This document shows positions 44,313 to 52,683 of a stretch of 64,000 nt of DNA, piece after piece. Each line of letters opens with the position of its first letter. The first letter of the stretch is position 1. Below the pieces are notes generated by a model that worked only from the letters and a program-made list of their open reading frames with translations, was not told the origin of the DNA and did not search any database. The stretch lies in contig NZ_JAEQMU010000001.1 of assembly GCF_017908035.1 (NCBI RefSeq), positions 1,240,001-1,304,000 on the forward strand, given 5' to 3'. The translations under genes and the position numbers were made by a program. Source of the stretch: Sphingobacterium tabacisoli. Lineage in GTDB: Bacteria; Bacteroidota; Bacteroidia; Sphingobacteriales; Sphingobacteriaceae.

Positions 44313-45158
44313 ATGAAAAACCTATGGCTCTTTTTGGTAAGATATAACGCCTTTTTTTGGTTTGTGCTTTTTTTCGTGTTTTCTATTTTCCTTGTTGTTC
44401 AGAATAATAACTATCAACGGTCTGCATTCGTCAACTCCTCTAACGTCGTTGTGGGATCATTCTATGAAAACGTAAATTCGTGGAAAGAGTATTTGTCTCT
44501 GCGTATAATCAATGAACAGCTTGCAGAAGAGAATGCGCTCTTACGTAAACAACTACAGAACTACACAAGCACTGACTCCCTTAATGACACAATTGCTTAT
44601 TTAGCGGATCATGTGGACAAGTCGCGTTATGATTTCGTTGTCGCTTCGGTTGTAAATAACAGTATAAATCAAAAAAGTAATTTTATCACGATTGACAAAG
44701 GGGCTGCTGATGGCATAGAACAGGATATGGGAGTTATTACTTCTAATGGTATCGTAGGCACAGTCTTGAATGTCTCCCAACATTTCAGTACAGTTAAATC
44801 ACTGCTTCACCCTGACACCAAAATTTCAGTGAGTTTAGATAGCAGCAACACAGCATTCGGTTCTCTTGTATGGGGGAACAATACCGATTCGCGCTATGCC
44901 ATGGTACGAGATATACCTAATCATGTTAAAGTTTATGTTGGTGCACCAGTTTTCACATCAGGATATTCAACAAAATTTCCAAAAGGAATAAAAATCGGAC
45001 ATGTTGTACAAACTGACTTAGCATCAGGAGAAAGCTTCAAGGATATTAGAGTGTTGTTAACAACAAACTTTATCAATCTCAACCACGTCTATATCATAAA
45101 AGATAAAATGGCTACGGAAAAACTAGAATTGGAACAACATAATAAAGATAATGGCTAG
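44313..45158 (+). CDS. mreC: Rod-shape protein MreC
   Basis: A 281-aa bitopic protein of the elongation complex. A membrane helix (about 10-30) is followed by a coiled coil (about 60-90; EEYLSLRIINEQLAEENALL type heptads) and the periplasmic beta-barrel pair (about 110-265; NFITIDKGAADGIEQDMGV and GTVLNVSQHFSTVKSLLHP). It overlaps mreD by eight bases. Confidence 0.93.
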   Translation: MKNLWLFLVRYNAFFWFVLFFVFSIFLVVQNNNYQRSAFVNSSNVVVGSFYENVNSWKEYLSLRIINEQLAEENALLRKQLQNYTSTDSLNDTIAYLADHVDKSRYDFVVASVVNNSINQKSNFITIDKGAADGIEQDMGVITSNGIVGTVLNVSQHFSTVKSLLHPDTKISVSLDSSNTAFGSLVWGNNTDSRYAMVRDIPNHVKVYVGAPVFTSGYSTKFPKGIKIGHVVQTDLASGESFKDIRVLLTTNFINLNHVYIIKDKMATEKLELEQHNKDNG

Positions 45159-45675
45159 GGTATTCATTTTCAATATCATTCGCTTTGTAATATTGATTAT
45201 ATTACAAGTTGCCGTATTCAAAAATATCGGGTACTACAATATCGCAGCATTATTCCCTTATATTCTGATTATTTTATTGCTACCTACAGGTACCCCTAAT
45301 TTTTTTCTGTTCTTACTGGCATTTCTTACGGGGCTTACTGTAGACGCTTTTTATGACAGTATGGGCGTACATGCCGCAGCCTGTGTGGCCTTAGCATGGT
45401 TTCGTATCTTCTTCCACAAAATCACTTTGGATATGGAAGAGCAGGCTTCTTTCCAAACCCCAAGTTGGGGTAATATGGGATTCAAGTGGTTTATCACCTA
45501 CTTACTTTTAGGTACACTTGTTCATCATGTAGTTCTGTTTTTTGCAGAGATTTTTTCTTTTCAAAATATCCTATACACACTTGCAAGTATATTTTTCAGC
45601 AGTTTATTCACTGTAGCAGTCATTCTAATCATCAGTTTGATTACCTACAATCGTAAATCTAGATTAGCCAATTAG
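45151..45675 (+). CDS. mreD: Rod-shape protein MreD
   Basis: A 174-aa integral membrane protein with five or six helices and no soluble domain. Sequence conservation is low in this family; position between mreC (8-base overlap) and PBP2 (six-base gap) and the AFLTGLTVDAFYDSMGVHA segment support the call. Confidence 0.88.
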   Translation: MARVFIFNIIRFVILIILQVAVFKNIGYYNIAALFPYILIILLLPTGTPNFFLFLLAFLTGLTVDAFYDSMGVHAAACVALAWFRIFFHKITLDMEEQASFQTPSWGNMGFKWFITYLLLGTLVHHVVLFFAEIFSFQNILYTLASIFFSSLFTVAVILIISLITYNRKSRLAN

Positions 45676-45681
45676 AATGAT

Positions 45682-47652
45682 ATGAACAATAATTTTTTCG
45701 AGCGCAAATACATTATCCAAGGTATATTCTTAGCGATTGCTTTAATTATTGTCGCCCGTCTGTTCTATCTTCAAATTATTGATGAGTCCTATTTACTCTC
45801 TGCGAACAACAATGTTCTAAGAAAAACTATTGTATACCCCGCTAGAGGTATTATTTTAGATCGTAATGGAAAAGTACTTGTCCAAAACGAACCAGTTTAC
45901 GATCTTTTAGTTATCCCTCGGGAGGTAAAAGACATAGACACACTTCTGCTATGTCGTTTATTAGATTTAGACAAGAAAGGCTTTATCTCTCGTATGAATA
46001 AAGCACGTGCTTTTTCACCTTTTCGGGCATCAACCTTTGAAGGGATGATGAATGCTGAAACATTTGCGGTACTCCAAGAACATTTGGATAAATTCAGAGG
46101 CTTCCAGGCACAGCCCCGCACTGTTCGCCAATATCCCGACAGTGCTGCAGCACAATTCTTAGGCTATATCCAAGAGGTAAATGAAAAAGACATCGAACGA
46201 TCCAACAATTTCTATAAACGAGGAGACTATATTGGGGCCTCAGGTGTTGAGCGTTCCTACGAAGAGCTTCTACGAGGACAACGTGGTGTCCGAAATCAAA
46301 TGGTTGACAAGCTCGGCAGAGCTCAGGGCTCCTTTAGAGATGGAAAATTCGACACCTTAGCAGTCTCTGGAGATGGTCTCATATCCTCACTAGATAAAGA
46401 TCTTCAGCTACTAGCGGAAAAACTTATGAAAAATAAGCTAGGATCCGTTGTAGCGATAGAACCTTCGACTGGTGAAATATTAACCTATGTAAGCAGCCCT
46501 AGTTATAATCCTAACATGATGGTAGGAAGACAACGAGGCAACAACTACATGAAGTTACTATATGACCCATACAAACCTATGTTTAATAGACCGATTCAAG
46601 CCTCCTATCCCCCTGGTTCGGTTTTTAAAGTTGTAGCAGCCCTCACCGCATTACAGGCAGGCGTTATTACGCCCCAAACTATATTTAATTGTCCAGGAGG
46701 ATATCGTTATGGAAATGGTCGGATTATGCGATGTACACACGTGGATGGGCCTACCGATCTTATCAAATCCATACAGCGCTCCTGTAACACCTATTATGGT
46801 TATGTGTATGCACGTATGATTGATTCCAGAGGCATGTCAGGCCCCAAAGCTTATGAGCTTTGGCGCGAAGGGCTCAATAAATTTGGCTTAGGTCACCCTC
46901 TAGGCATTGATTTACCTGGAGAAAAAGGAGGAAACGTCTATCCCGCTAGTTACTATACGAAACGCTTTGGTAGTGAAAAATGGGGGTCCAGCTATAGTAT
47001 TTCTCAGTCTATTGGACAAGGAGAACTTGGTATTACTCCTCTACAAATGGCAAATATCATGGCTATCGTCGCCAACCGCGGATTTTATTATCGCCCGCAC
47101 CTTATTAAAGGAATTGGAGAGAAAAAAATTGTCAAAGAGGAGTTTACTGAAAAAATATGGGCAGGTGTAGATGCCCAACATTACGAATCAGTTATCGAAG
47201 GAATGAGCCGTGCTGTCAATGCAGGAGGAACTGGAGCTTCTGTACGAATCAATGGTATAGAAATGTGTGGTAAGACAGGAACGGTACAAAATCCACATGG
47301 CGAAAACCACGCAGTTTTCTTTGCTTTTGCACCTCGTGTCAACCCAAAGATAGCAATTGCTGTATTTGTCGAAAACGCTGGTTATGGTGGTACCTGGGCT
47401 GGGCCTATTGCTAGTATGCTTGTAGAAAAACATATCAGGGATACGATTACCCTACCTAAATATTTACAAGATCGTATTTTGAATGCCAACTTATTGCCAA
47501 AAGTAAAGGTCAAAACCAACGAGGTGAAGAAAGATACTCCTCCAGCAAAGAAGGATAGTATACAAACAACAAAACAGGTTGCTCAAAACAAACAAAAACC
47601 TACTTTATTAGTTCACCATAGCCAAGTAAGAGGAAGATATGAACAACGCTAA
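45682..47652 (+). CDS. mrdA: Penicillin-binding protein 2 (cell elongation transpeptidase)
   Basis: Class-B PBP of 656 aa that cross-links peptidoglycan for rod elongation. One N-terminal membrane helix (about 10-28), a pedestal/dimerisation domain (about 40-220), then the transpeptidase with Ser313-x-x-Lys316 (PGSVFK), Ser367-Cys368-Asn369 and Lys531-Thr532-Gly533 (CGKTGT). The C-terminal 50 residues are a Lys/Thr/Pro-rich tail. It overlaps rodA by 14 bases and partners with it. Confidence 0.95.
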   Translation: MNNNFFERKYIIQGIFLAIALIIVARLFYLQIIDESYLLSANNNVLRKTIVYPARGIILDRNGKVLVQNEPVYDLLVIPREVKDIDTLLLCRLLDLDKKGFISRMNKARAFSPFRASTFEGMMNAETFAVLQEHLDKFRGFQAQPRTVRQYPDSAAAQFLGYIQEVNEKDIERSNNFYKRGDYIGASGVERSYEELLRGQRGVRNQMVDKLGRAQGSFRDGKFDTLAVSGDGLISSLDKDLQLLAEKLMKNKLGSVVAIEPSTGEILTYVSSPSYNPNMMVGRQRGNNYMKLLYDPYKPMFNRPIQASYPPGSVFKVVAALTALQAGVITPQTIFNCPGGYRYGNGRIMRCTHVDGPTDLIKSIQRSCNTYYGYVYARMIDSRGMSGPKAYELWREGLNKFGLGHPLGIDLPGEKGGNVYPASYYTKRFGSEKWGSSYSISQSIGQGELGITPLQMANIMAIVANRGFYYRPHLIKGIGEKKIVKEEFTEKIWAGVDAQHYESVIEGMSRAVNAGGTGASVRINGIEMCGKTGTVQNPHGENHAVFFAFAPRVNPKIAIAVFVENAGYGGTWAGPIASMLVEKHIRDTITLPKYLQDRILNANLLPKVKVKTNEVKKDTPPAKKDSIQTTKQVAQNKQKPTLLVHHSQVRGRYEQR

Positions 47653-48913
47653 AAACAGTTTCTTAGGCCGAATAGATTGGATCACAGTGGTGATATGGCT
47701 CTTACTATGCCTGATTGGCTGGTTCAACATCTATGCCGCAGCATATAATGCTCAGCATCCGGAAATATTCAATTTAGCCACCAACTATGGAAAACAAGCT
47801 TTGTTCATATTTACAGCTATTATTATCGGCTTTAGTATACTCATCATCGATCAACGGTTTTTCATCTCTATAACACCTATCGTATACGCTATTATTATTT
47901 TACTTCTAATAGCTGTGTTATTTGTCGGAAAGAACGTAAATGGTAACCAATCTTGGATAGACCTAGGTTTTTTTCGGTTGCAGCCTTCTGAATTTGGTAA
48001 GCTTGGGACTTGTCTACTTCTCTCTTATTACCTCAGTACACAATCAAACAAAGCCCCCAATTTAAAGTCTCTAGCCGTAGCAGCAGGCATTGTGTTATTG
48101 CCTGTCATTTTAATTAAGTTGCAACCCGATACAGGTTCAGCTCTTGTGTTCTTCTCTCTAATTTTTGTCTTTTATCGAGAAGGATATGTCAATACCAAAC
48201 TGTTGCTACTTGGCGGATTAGCTATTATACTATTTGTTGCCGCTTTAATACTGGAAAACGAATGGATACTAGTAGGGATTATAGTTGCTCTTTGTAGTTT
48301 GTTAGCATATTTCTACAGGTCAAAACGTAAAAACATTATCAATATTGCTTTACTCTGTTTAGCCTCTTCCATTTATGTATTAAGTGTTGATTTTGTTTGG
48401 GAGAATGTCCTGGAGCAACACCAGCGAAACAGAATAGATATTTTGTTGGGGAAAGTTTATGACCCTTTAGATCAAGGTTACAACCTAAACCAATCTCAGA
48501 TCGCCATCGGGTCAGGACAATTATTTGGTAAAGGCTACCTTCAGGGGACACAGACCAAATACAACTTTGTACCCGAACAGAGTACCGACTTTATATTCTG
48601 CACCATTGGAGAAGAATGGGGGTTTGTCGGATCGGTAATTATAGTCGCGCTATATGCATTTCTTTTGCTCCGAATAATTCATCTCGCAGAAAGACAACGC
48701 ACAGCTTTTGGCCGTATATACGCTTACTGTGTAGCATCTATACTATTTTTCCATTTTTTCATTAACCTCAGCATGACGATAGGCTTGGTACCTATCATTG
48801 GTATCCCTCTTCCATTTCTAAGCTATGGAGGATCTTCTTTATGGAGTTTTACGATACTGCTCTTTATCTTATTGAAGTTTGATTCTACCCGGAAAGGATT
48901 ATCTCCAAACTAA
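47639..48913 (+). CDS. rodA: RodA peptidoglycan glycosyltransferase (SEDS family)
   Basis: SEDS-family polymerase of 424 aa with about ten membrane helices. Family motifs are GNQSWIDLGFFRLQPSEFGK, IKLQPDTGSALVF (the catalytic-region Asp) and IPLPFLSYGGSSL. It overlaps mrdA and closes the elongation operon. Its stop directly abuts the stop of the convergent nucleoside phosphorylase gene with no spacer. Confidence 0.95.
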   Translation: MNNAKNSFLGRIDWITVVIWLLLCLIGWFNIYAAAYNAQHPEIFNLATNYGKQALFIFTAIIIGFSILIIDQRFFISITPIVYAIIILLLIAVLFVGKNVNGNQSWIDLGFFRLQPSEFGKLGTCLLLSYYLSTQSNKAPNLKSLAVAAGIVLLPVILIKLQPDTGSALVFFSLIFVFYREGYVNTKLLLLGGLAIILFVAALILENEWILVGIIVALCSLLAYFYRSKRKNIINIALLCLASSIYVLSVDFVWENVLEQHQRNRIDILLGKVYDPLDQGYNLNQSQIAIGSGQLFGKGYLQGTQTKYNFVPEQSTDFIFCTIGEEWGFVGSVIIVALYAFLLLRIIHLAERQRTAFGRIYAYCVASILFFHFFINLSMTIGLVPIIGIPLPFLSYGGSSLWSFTILLFILLKFDSTRKGLSPN

Positions 48914-49771
48914 CTATATTCTGCTTAATACATATTGTATTGCCGATTCAATGATTTCCGCTGGATTTGCAGCAAAATCCTCACTCAGACGGGAAGCTAA
49001 TATAGCGTTAATGGATAGTGCCCGATGGCCAAACATATTGGATAAGGCATAAATACCTGCAGTCTCCATTTCCAGATTAGTGATACGGAAGCCTCCCTCC
49101 GTGATAAAAGAGTTTGCTTTCTGTATTAAGTCAGGATACATATTATGTGTTCGCACAGACCTACCCTGCGGACCATAAAATCCAGGCGCTGTCATCGTAA
49201 TACCTTTAGGAAGTCCTGTAGCAAACTTTTTTAGCAATGTAGGATTAGCGCTCCCGATATAGGGAGAAAAAGAAAGATTAGAAAAATGCTTATTTACTCC
49301 TTCTGCCAATGTCTGTTCTTCTTCCGTATATGATTTAACGTAGAATTGCATCAAGGTATCAAAGCCCACGGCAAACGCACTCGCTAATAATGTACCTATA
49401 GGAATATTCCCCTGTATTGAACCAGAGGTTCCGATACGTATGATATCCACCGATTTCAAATCTTCCCTCAAAACCTTCGTAGAAAAATCGACATTGATTA
49501 GGGCATCGATTTCGTTCAAAACAATATCAATATTATCCGTCCCTATTCCCGTAGATATGACTGACAGGCGTTTTCCTCGTAATGTACCTGTATGCGTGAT
49601 AAACTCGCGCTTTCCTTTTTTAACCTCAATTGTATCAAAATATTTCGAGACAAGAGGCACTCACTCCTGGTCCCCCACTAAGATTATGGTGTGGGCCAAA
49701 TCTTCCGGTCTTAAATTCAAATGGTATATACTCCCATCTGCATTCAGAATCAATTCGGTATCAGCAATCAT
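48914..49771 (-). pseudogene. Nucleoside phosphorylase gene (uridine phosphorylase-like) with in-frame stop
   Basis: The frame from the ATG at 49771 encodes 36 residues that match the start of the family (NADGSIYHLNLRPEDLAHTI, then VGD), then TGA at 49663-49661, then 248 residues of the same frame. The family motif GDPxR, whose Arg binds phosphate, reads Gly-Asp-Gln-Glu-stop here. A CGA to TGA change would explain the stop; Pro to Gln is a second change. The rest looks healthy: HREF-like REFITHTGTL, ISTGIGTDN, RIGTSGSI, TNLEMETAGIYAL. The ATG overlaps the yigZ stop (ATGA), so the full gene was coupled to yigZ. A shortened protein from the GTG at 49660 would lack the phosphate loop and probably be inactive. 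Confidence 0.8.
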
Positions 49772-50385
49772 AGCGTGTACAAATATTTAATAGTTATTTT
49801 TTCAATCTTATCCAATTTCGATAACACCTGATTAACTTGCGTCTTTCTAATCTCTATAGTTATAACACAATTATTGTCAAATTGTTGATTTAATACGTTC
49901 AACCCTTCCTCCTTCAACACTCGCATAACGTCATTCATTTGCAAATAATCAAAACCAATATCGTAGATATCGTTTACCTTCTTCTCTTCAATCTGAGCAA
50001 CAGCTAACGCTTCTTGTGTTGCAGTTTTATAAGCATTGATTAATCCCGGGACTCCCAAGAGCGTACCTCCGAAATACCGGACCACCACAACCAATACATT
50101 TGTTAGATCTTTAGATAGCAAGACATTTAAAATCGGTCTCCCCGCGGTACCCGATGGTTCACCATCATCATTGATACGGAAGACACTCCGATCTGTAGTC
50201 AAACGATATGCCCAACAATGGTGTCTCGCCTTTGGATGCAACGCCTTTAGTTCTACAATAATGTCTTTCAGCTCACTTTCATTTCTGAAAGGATACGCAT
50301 ACGCAATAAACTTACTCCCTTTATCTCTAAAAATACCTTCAGAACGTTCTCCCAGAGTTAAATAAGTATCTTCAAATAAACTCAC
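49768..50385 (-). CDS. YigZ/IMPACT family protein
   Basis: A 205-aa cytoplasmic protein. The N-terminal UPF0029/IMPACT domain (about 1-125) has KGSKFIAYAYPF, RHHCWAYRL, DDGEPSGTAGRPIL and VRYFGGTLLGVPGL. The C-terminal 75 residues are a ferredoxin-like DUF1949 domain. The molecular role in bacteria is unclear. The start is a GTG at 50385 that overlaps the transporter stop (GTGA), and its stop overlaps the next gene's ATG, so the three genes are tightly coupled. Confidence 0.92.
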   Translation of the reverse strand: MSLFEDTYLTLGERSEGIFRDKGSKFIAYAYPFRNESELKDIIVELKALHPKARHHCWAYRLTTDRSVFRINDDGEPSGTAGRPILNVLLSKDLTNVLVVVVRYFGGTLLGVPGLINAYKTATQEALAVAQIEEKKVNDIYDIGFDYLQMNDVMRVLKEEGLNVLNQQFDNNCVITIEIRKTQVNQVLSKLDKIEKITIKYLYTL

Positions 50386-51239
50386 AAATATTTAATTAGT
50401 AATATAGATATAACTGCCAATACTAAACCAATCTTATTGACAAGACTCAATTTTTCTTTAAACACCCACACTCCTATCAATGTCCCAACCACAATAACAC
50501 CAACATTCATCGTTGTGAATACAATAGAAGGATTATCTGGAATAGCTCGATGGGCCTTCATATAGAAGAAAATATTCAAAAAATTGAACACCCCTAATAT
50601 ACTCCCCCATAGAACAGTTGTTTTACTGATCCCTTCTCCCTCCTTCCAGTTTTGAAACAACAATATACTAAAAGCCACCAACATTGCTCCCACAAAAACA
50701 AAGAACATCGAATCAATATAGGAAACTTCGTTATGTTGAGCCACCTGCTTAAATAAGACATCGATTATTCCCATACCTAGAAACACAACCGAGGGGTATA
50801 AAATACCACTCGACTTTTCCCCTTCTGCCCCCTTATTCCAACTTACTGAAAAAATAACAGCCAACAATCCAACCCCAATACCGACCAGCGTACCTAAAGA
50901 AGCCTTCTCATTAAACAATAAAAACGAGGCCAATAAAGGGATGAACAGAGACATCCTTTGCGCTATGTCAGTTTTTACAATACCACTATACTTAATGGCC
51001 AATGCAATAAAAATAAAAAGTGTAGGCAATAACACTGCAAGGGGGATATAGAGCTGATAAGGCAACTCCATCCAAGGAACACGCTTCAAATTCGGCTGTA
51101 ACAGAAAATAAGTCAGTAAGACAGTAGCGGGATAATTCCACAAGACGATTTGCTGGACGTGCAAAGATCGACTTCGGGCTATCTTTAACAATACGGCTAC
51201 AGTCACACTACAAACCACACTTAAAACAACGTACCACAT
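50382..51239 (-). CDS. EamA/DMT-type membrane transporter
   Basis: A 285-aa protein with about ten membrane helices in two homologous halves, the layout of the drug/metabolite transporter superfamily. Start set at the ATG at 51239 (MWYVVLSVVCSVTVAVLLK, first helix); the frame extends 14 codons to a GTG without ATG. It is the first gene of a unit with yigZ and the broken phosphorylase. Substrate unknown. Confidence 0.85.
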   Translation of the reverse strand: MWYVVLSVVCSVTVAVLLKIARSRSLHVQQIVLWNYPATVLLTYFLLQPNLKRVPWMELPYQLYIPLAVLLPTLFIFIALAIKYSGIVKTDIAQRMSLFIPLLASFLLFNEKASLGTLVGIGVGLLAVIFSVSWNKGAEGEKSSGILYPSVVFLGMGIIDVLFKQVAQHNEVSYIDSMFFVFVGAMLVAFSILLFQNWKEGEGISKTTVLWGSILGVFNFLNIFFYMKAHRAIPDNPSIVFTTMNVGVIVVGTLIGVWVFKEKLSLVNKIGLVLAVISILLIKYL

Positions 51240-51329
51240 AATATATAACGTTAAAAGAGGTACAATACTACTAAAAACCACGGAATAATATCCTTCTGAT
51301 CACGCTATTATTTGAGACTATTGATAAAA

Positions 51330-51618
51330 CAACCATAAATACCTCAAAAAAACATCAAAAATAACACAAAAAAAACATATTAAAATATTAAAAAAAATCA
51401 AACAAAATTGACACAAAAAAGCACATAAAAACATGCAAATAAAAAAAGCTAAAAAAAACACAAAAATAGCTTAAAACAAACAAAAATCAACTATTCATAC
51501 ATATCATATGTTAAAAAACATAATAATATAACCAATAAAATACAGCTAAAATAACACAAAAACAACGTTAAAAACAACGCATAAAACAGCGTATAAAATC
51601 AAATAAATAAAAAAACAT
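51330..51618. other. Extremely A-rich spacer upstream of the pheA leader
   Basis: Between the divergent transporter and the pheA promoter lies a strand-asymmetric tract: in 51361-51540 the plus strand has only six G and roughly 70 percent A in the first 60 bases, with repeated A runs of four to nine separated by C or T. No coding frame or stem-loop of note was seen. It may be intrinsically curved DNA acting as an UP-like element. Confidence 0.6.
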
Positions 51619-51649
51619 TTGGATATTATTTTTCTATCACATACCTTTG
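51619..51649 (+). promoter_or_regulatory. Promoter of the pheA leader/aromatic operon
   Basis: TTG (51619-51621), 20 bases, TACCTTTG (51642-51649): a full match to the Bacteroidota consensus. Transcription should start near 51654, about 15 bases before the leader-peptide ATG. Confidence 0.75.
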
Positions 51650-51668
51650 AGCTATCAAAACAGAGACA

Positions 51669-51734
51669 ATGAATACAATGACTACATACAACTATTTTTA
51701 CTTCTTTTATTTTAGCGATAAGAGCCGGGGCTAG
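51669..51734 (+). CDS. Leader peptide of the pheA operon (Phe/Tyr-rich)
   Basis: A 21-residue open frame, MNTMTTYNYFYFFYFSDKSR then Gly and TAG. Residues 9-15 are seven aromatic residues in a row (Tyr-Phe-Tyr-Phe-Phe-Tyr-Phe), with another Tyr at 7, so eight of 21 codons read Phe or Tyr. It begins about 15 bases after the predicted transcript start and ends 33 bases before a strong terminator upstream of prephenate dehydratase. This is the classic architecture of an attenuation leader peptide like that of E. coli pheA. The codons for Ser-Arg-Gly at its end also form the antiterminator arm. Translation is inferred, not shown. Confidence 0.85.
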   Translation: MNTMTTYNYFYFFYFSDKSRG

Positions 51735-51778
51735 TATGTATAAAGTTCATTACATGAATAGAATATAAAAGGTCCCGG
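51725..51778 (+). promoter_or_regulatory. Predicted antiterminator pairing in the pheA leader
   Basis: CCGGGGCT (51725-51732, overlapping the leader stop codon) can pair over eight base pairs, two of them G-U, with GGTCCCGG (51771-51778), which is the left arm of the terminator. A ribosome stalled at the Phe/Tyr codons leaves the first segment free; a ribosome at the stop codon covers it. Confidence 0.7.
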
Positions 51779-51800
51779 ATTGAATCCGGGACCTTTTTCG
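51767..51800 (+). terminator. Attenuator terminator upstream of pheA
   Basis: AAAAGGTCCCGGAT (51767-51780), loop TGA, ATCCGGGACCTTTT (51784-51797), then T and CG. It lies 14 bases before the pheA ATG, and there is no gene between the promoter and it other than the leader peptide. Confidence 0.9.
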
Positions 51801-51813
51801 TTAAATATTAAAT

Positions 51814-52638
51814 ATGAAAACAAAAATTGCAATTCAAGGTGTAAAGGCTTCATTTCATGAAGAAGCTGCATTCAAATACTTCGGACAGGACATCGAGACA
51901 TTAGAATGTAGTTCATTCAAACAGACCTGCGAGATGCTCAAACAAGGTAAAGCGGACTATGTAGTGATGGCCATTGAAAATTCAATTGCGGGGAGCATCT
52001 TACCCAACTACAACTTGTTGCGGGACTACAGATTCCACATTGTGGGTGAAGTTCACCTTAATATCCAACAAAACCTTTTGGCACTTCCAGGCGTCAAACT
52101 AAGCGATGTGCAATATGTTGAATCCCACCCTATCGCTATCCGTCAGTGCGACGAATTTCTTTCAGATCATCCAGACTGGATTATAAAAGAAGGCTTAGAT
52201 ACAGCGGGTTGTGCTAAGAAAATAAAAGAAGAGCAACTCACCAATACCGCTGCTATCGCAGGAGAGTTCGCAGCTAAAATATATGGTCTTCAAATTCTTG
52301 AGAAAAGAATTGAAACAAACAAAAAGAACGCAACACGATTCCTTATTTTGAGCAATGAAGTTATTGAGCAAAAGGGAGCAAATAAAGCTTCGCTTTCTTT
52401 TCAAACAGGGAATGCGGTAGGTGCACTTGCGTCTGTTTTACAATGCTTTGCTGAACAAAATGTAAATCTAAGCAAAATACAATCTATGCCTGTAGTAGGG
52501 AGACGTAATGAGTACGACTTTTACGTTGATGTAGAGTGGAAAAAGCAAGCAGATTATGACACCGCTATCCGCAAAGTATTAAAACACACTGTCAATTTCA
52601 GCATTTTGGGCGAGTATATCAAAAACGAAAAAGTATAA
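51814..52638 (+). CDS. pheA: Prephenate dehydratase
   Basis: Converts prephenate to phenylpyruvate, the committed step to phenylalanine. A 274-aa monofunctional enzyme: catalytic domain about 1-185 (IAIQGVKASFHEEAAFKYF, AIENSIAGSILPNYNLL and the KNATRFLIL active-site segment), then an ACT regulatory domain (about 195-270). The Phe-binding ESRP motif of many family members reads QSMP here. First structural gene after the attenuator; DAHP synthase follows after 45 bases. Confidence 0.94.
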   Translation: MKTKIAIQGVKASFHEEAAFKYFGQDIETLECSSFKQTCEMLKQGKADYVVMAIENSIAGSILPNYNLLRDYRFHIVGEVHLNIQQNLLALPGVKLSDVQYVESHPIAIRQCDEFLSDHPDWIIKEGLDTAGCAKKIKEEQLTNTAAIAGEFAAKIYGLQILEKRIETNKKNATRFLILSNEVIEQKGANKASLSFQTGNAVGALASVLQCFAEQNVNLSKIQSMPVVGRRNEYDFYVDVEWKKQADYDTAIRKVLKHTVNFSILGEYIKNEKV

Positions 52639-52683
52639 CACAAACAACATAATAAGTTAAAAAAATTAAAAATTGAAAATAAG

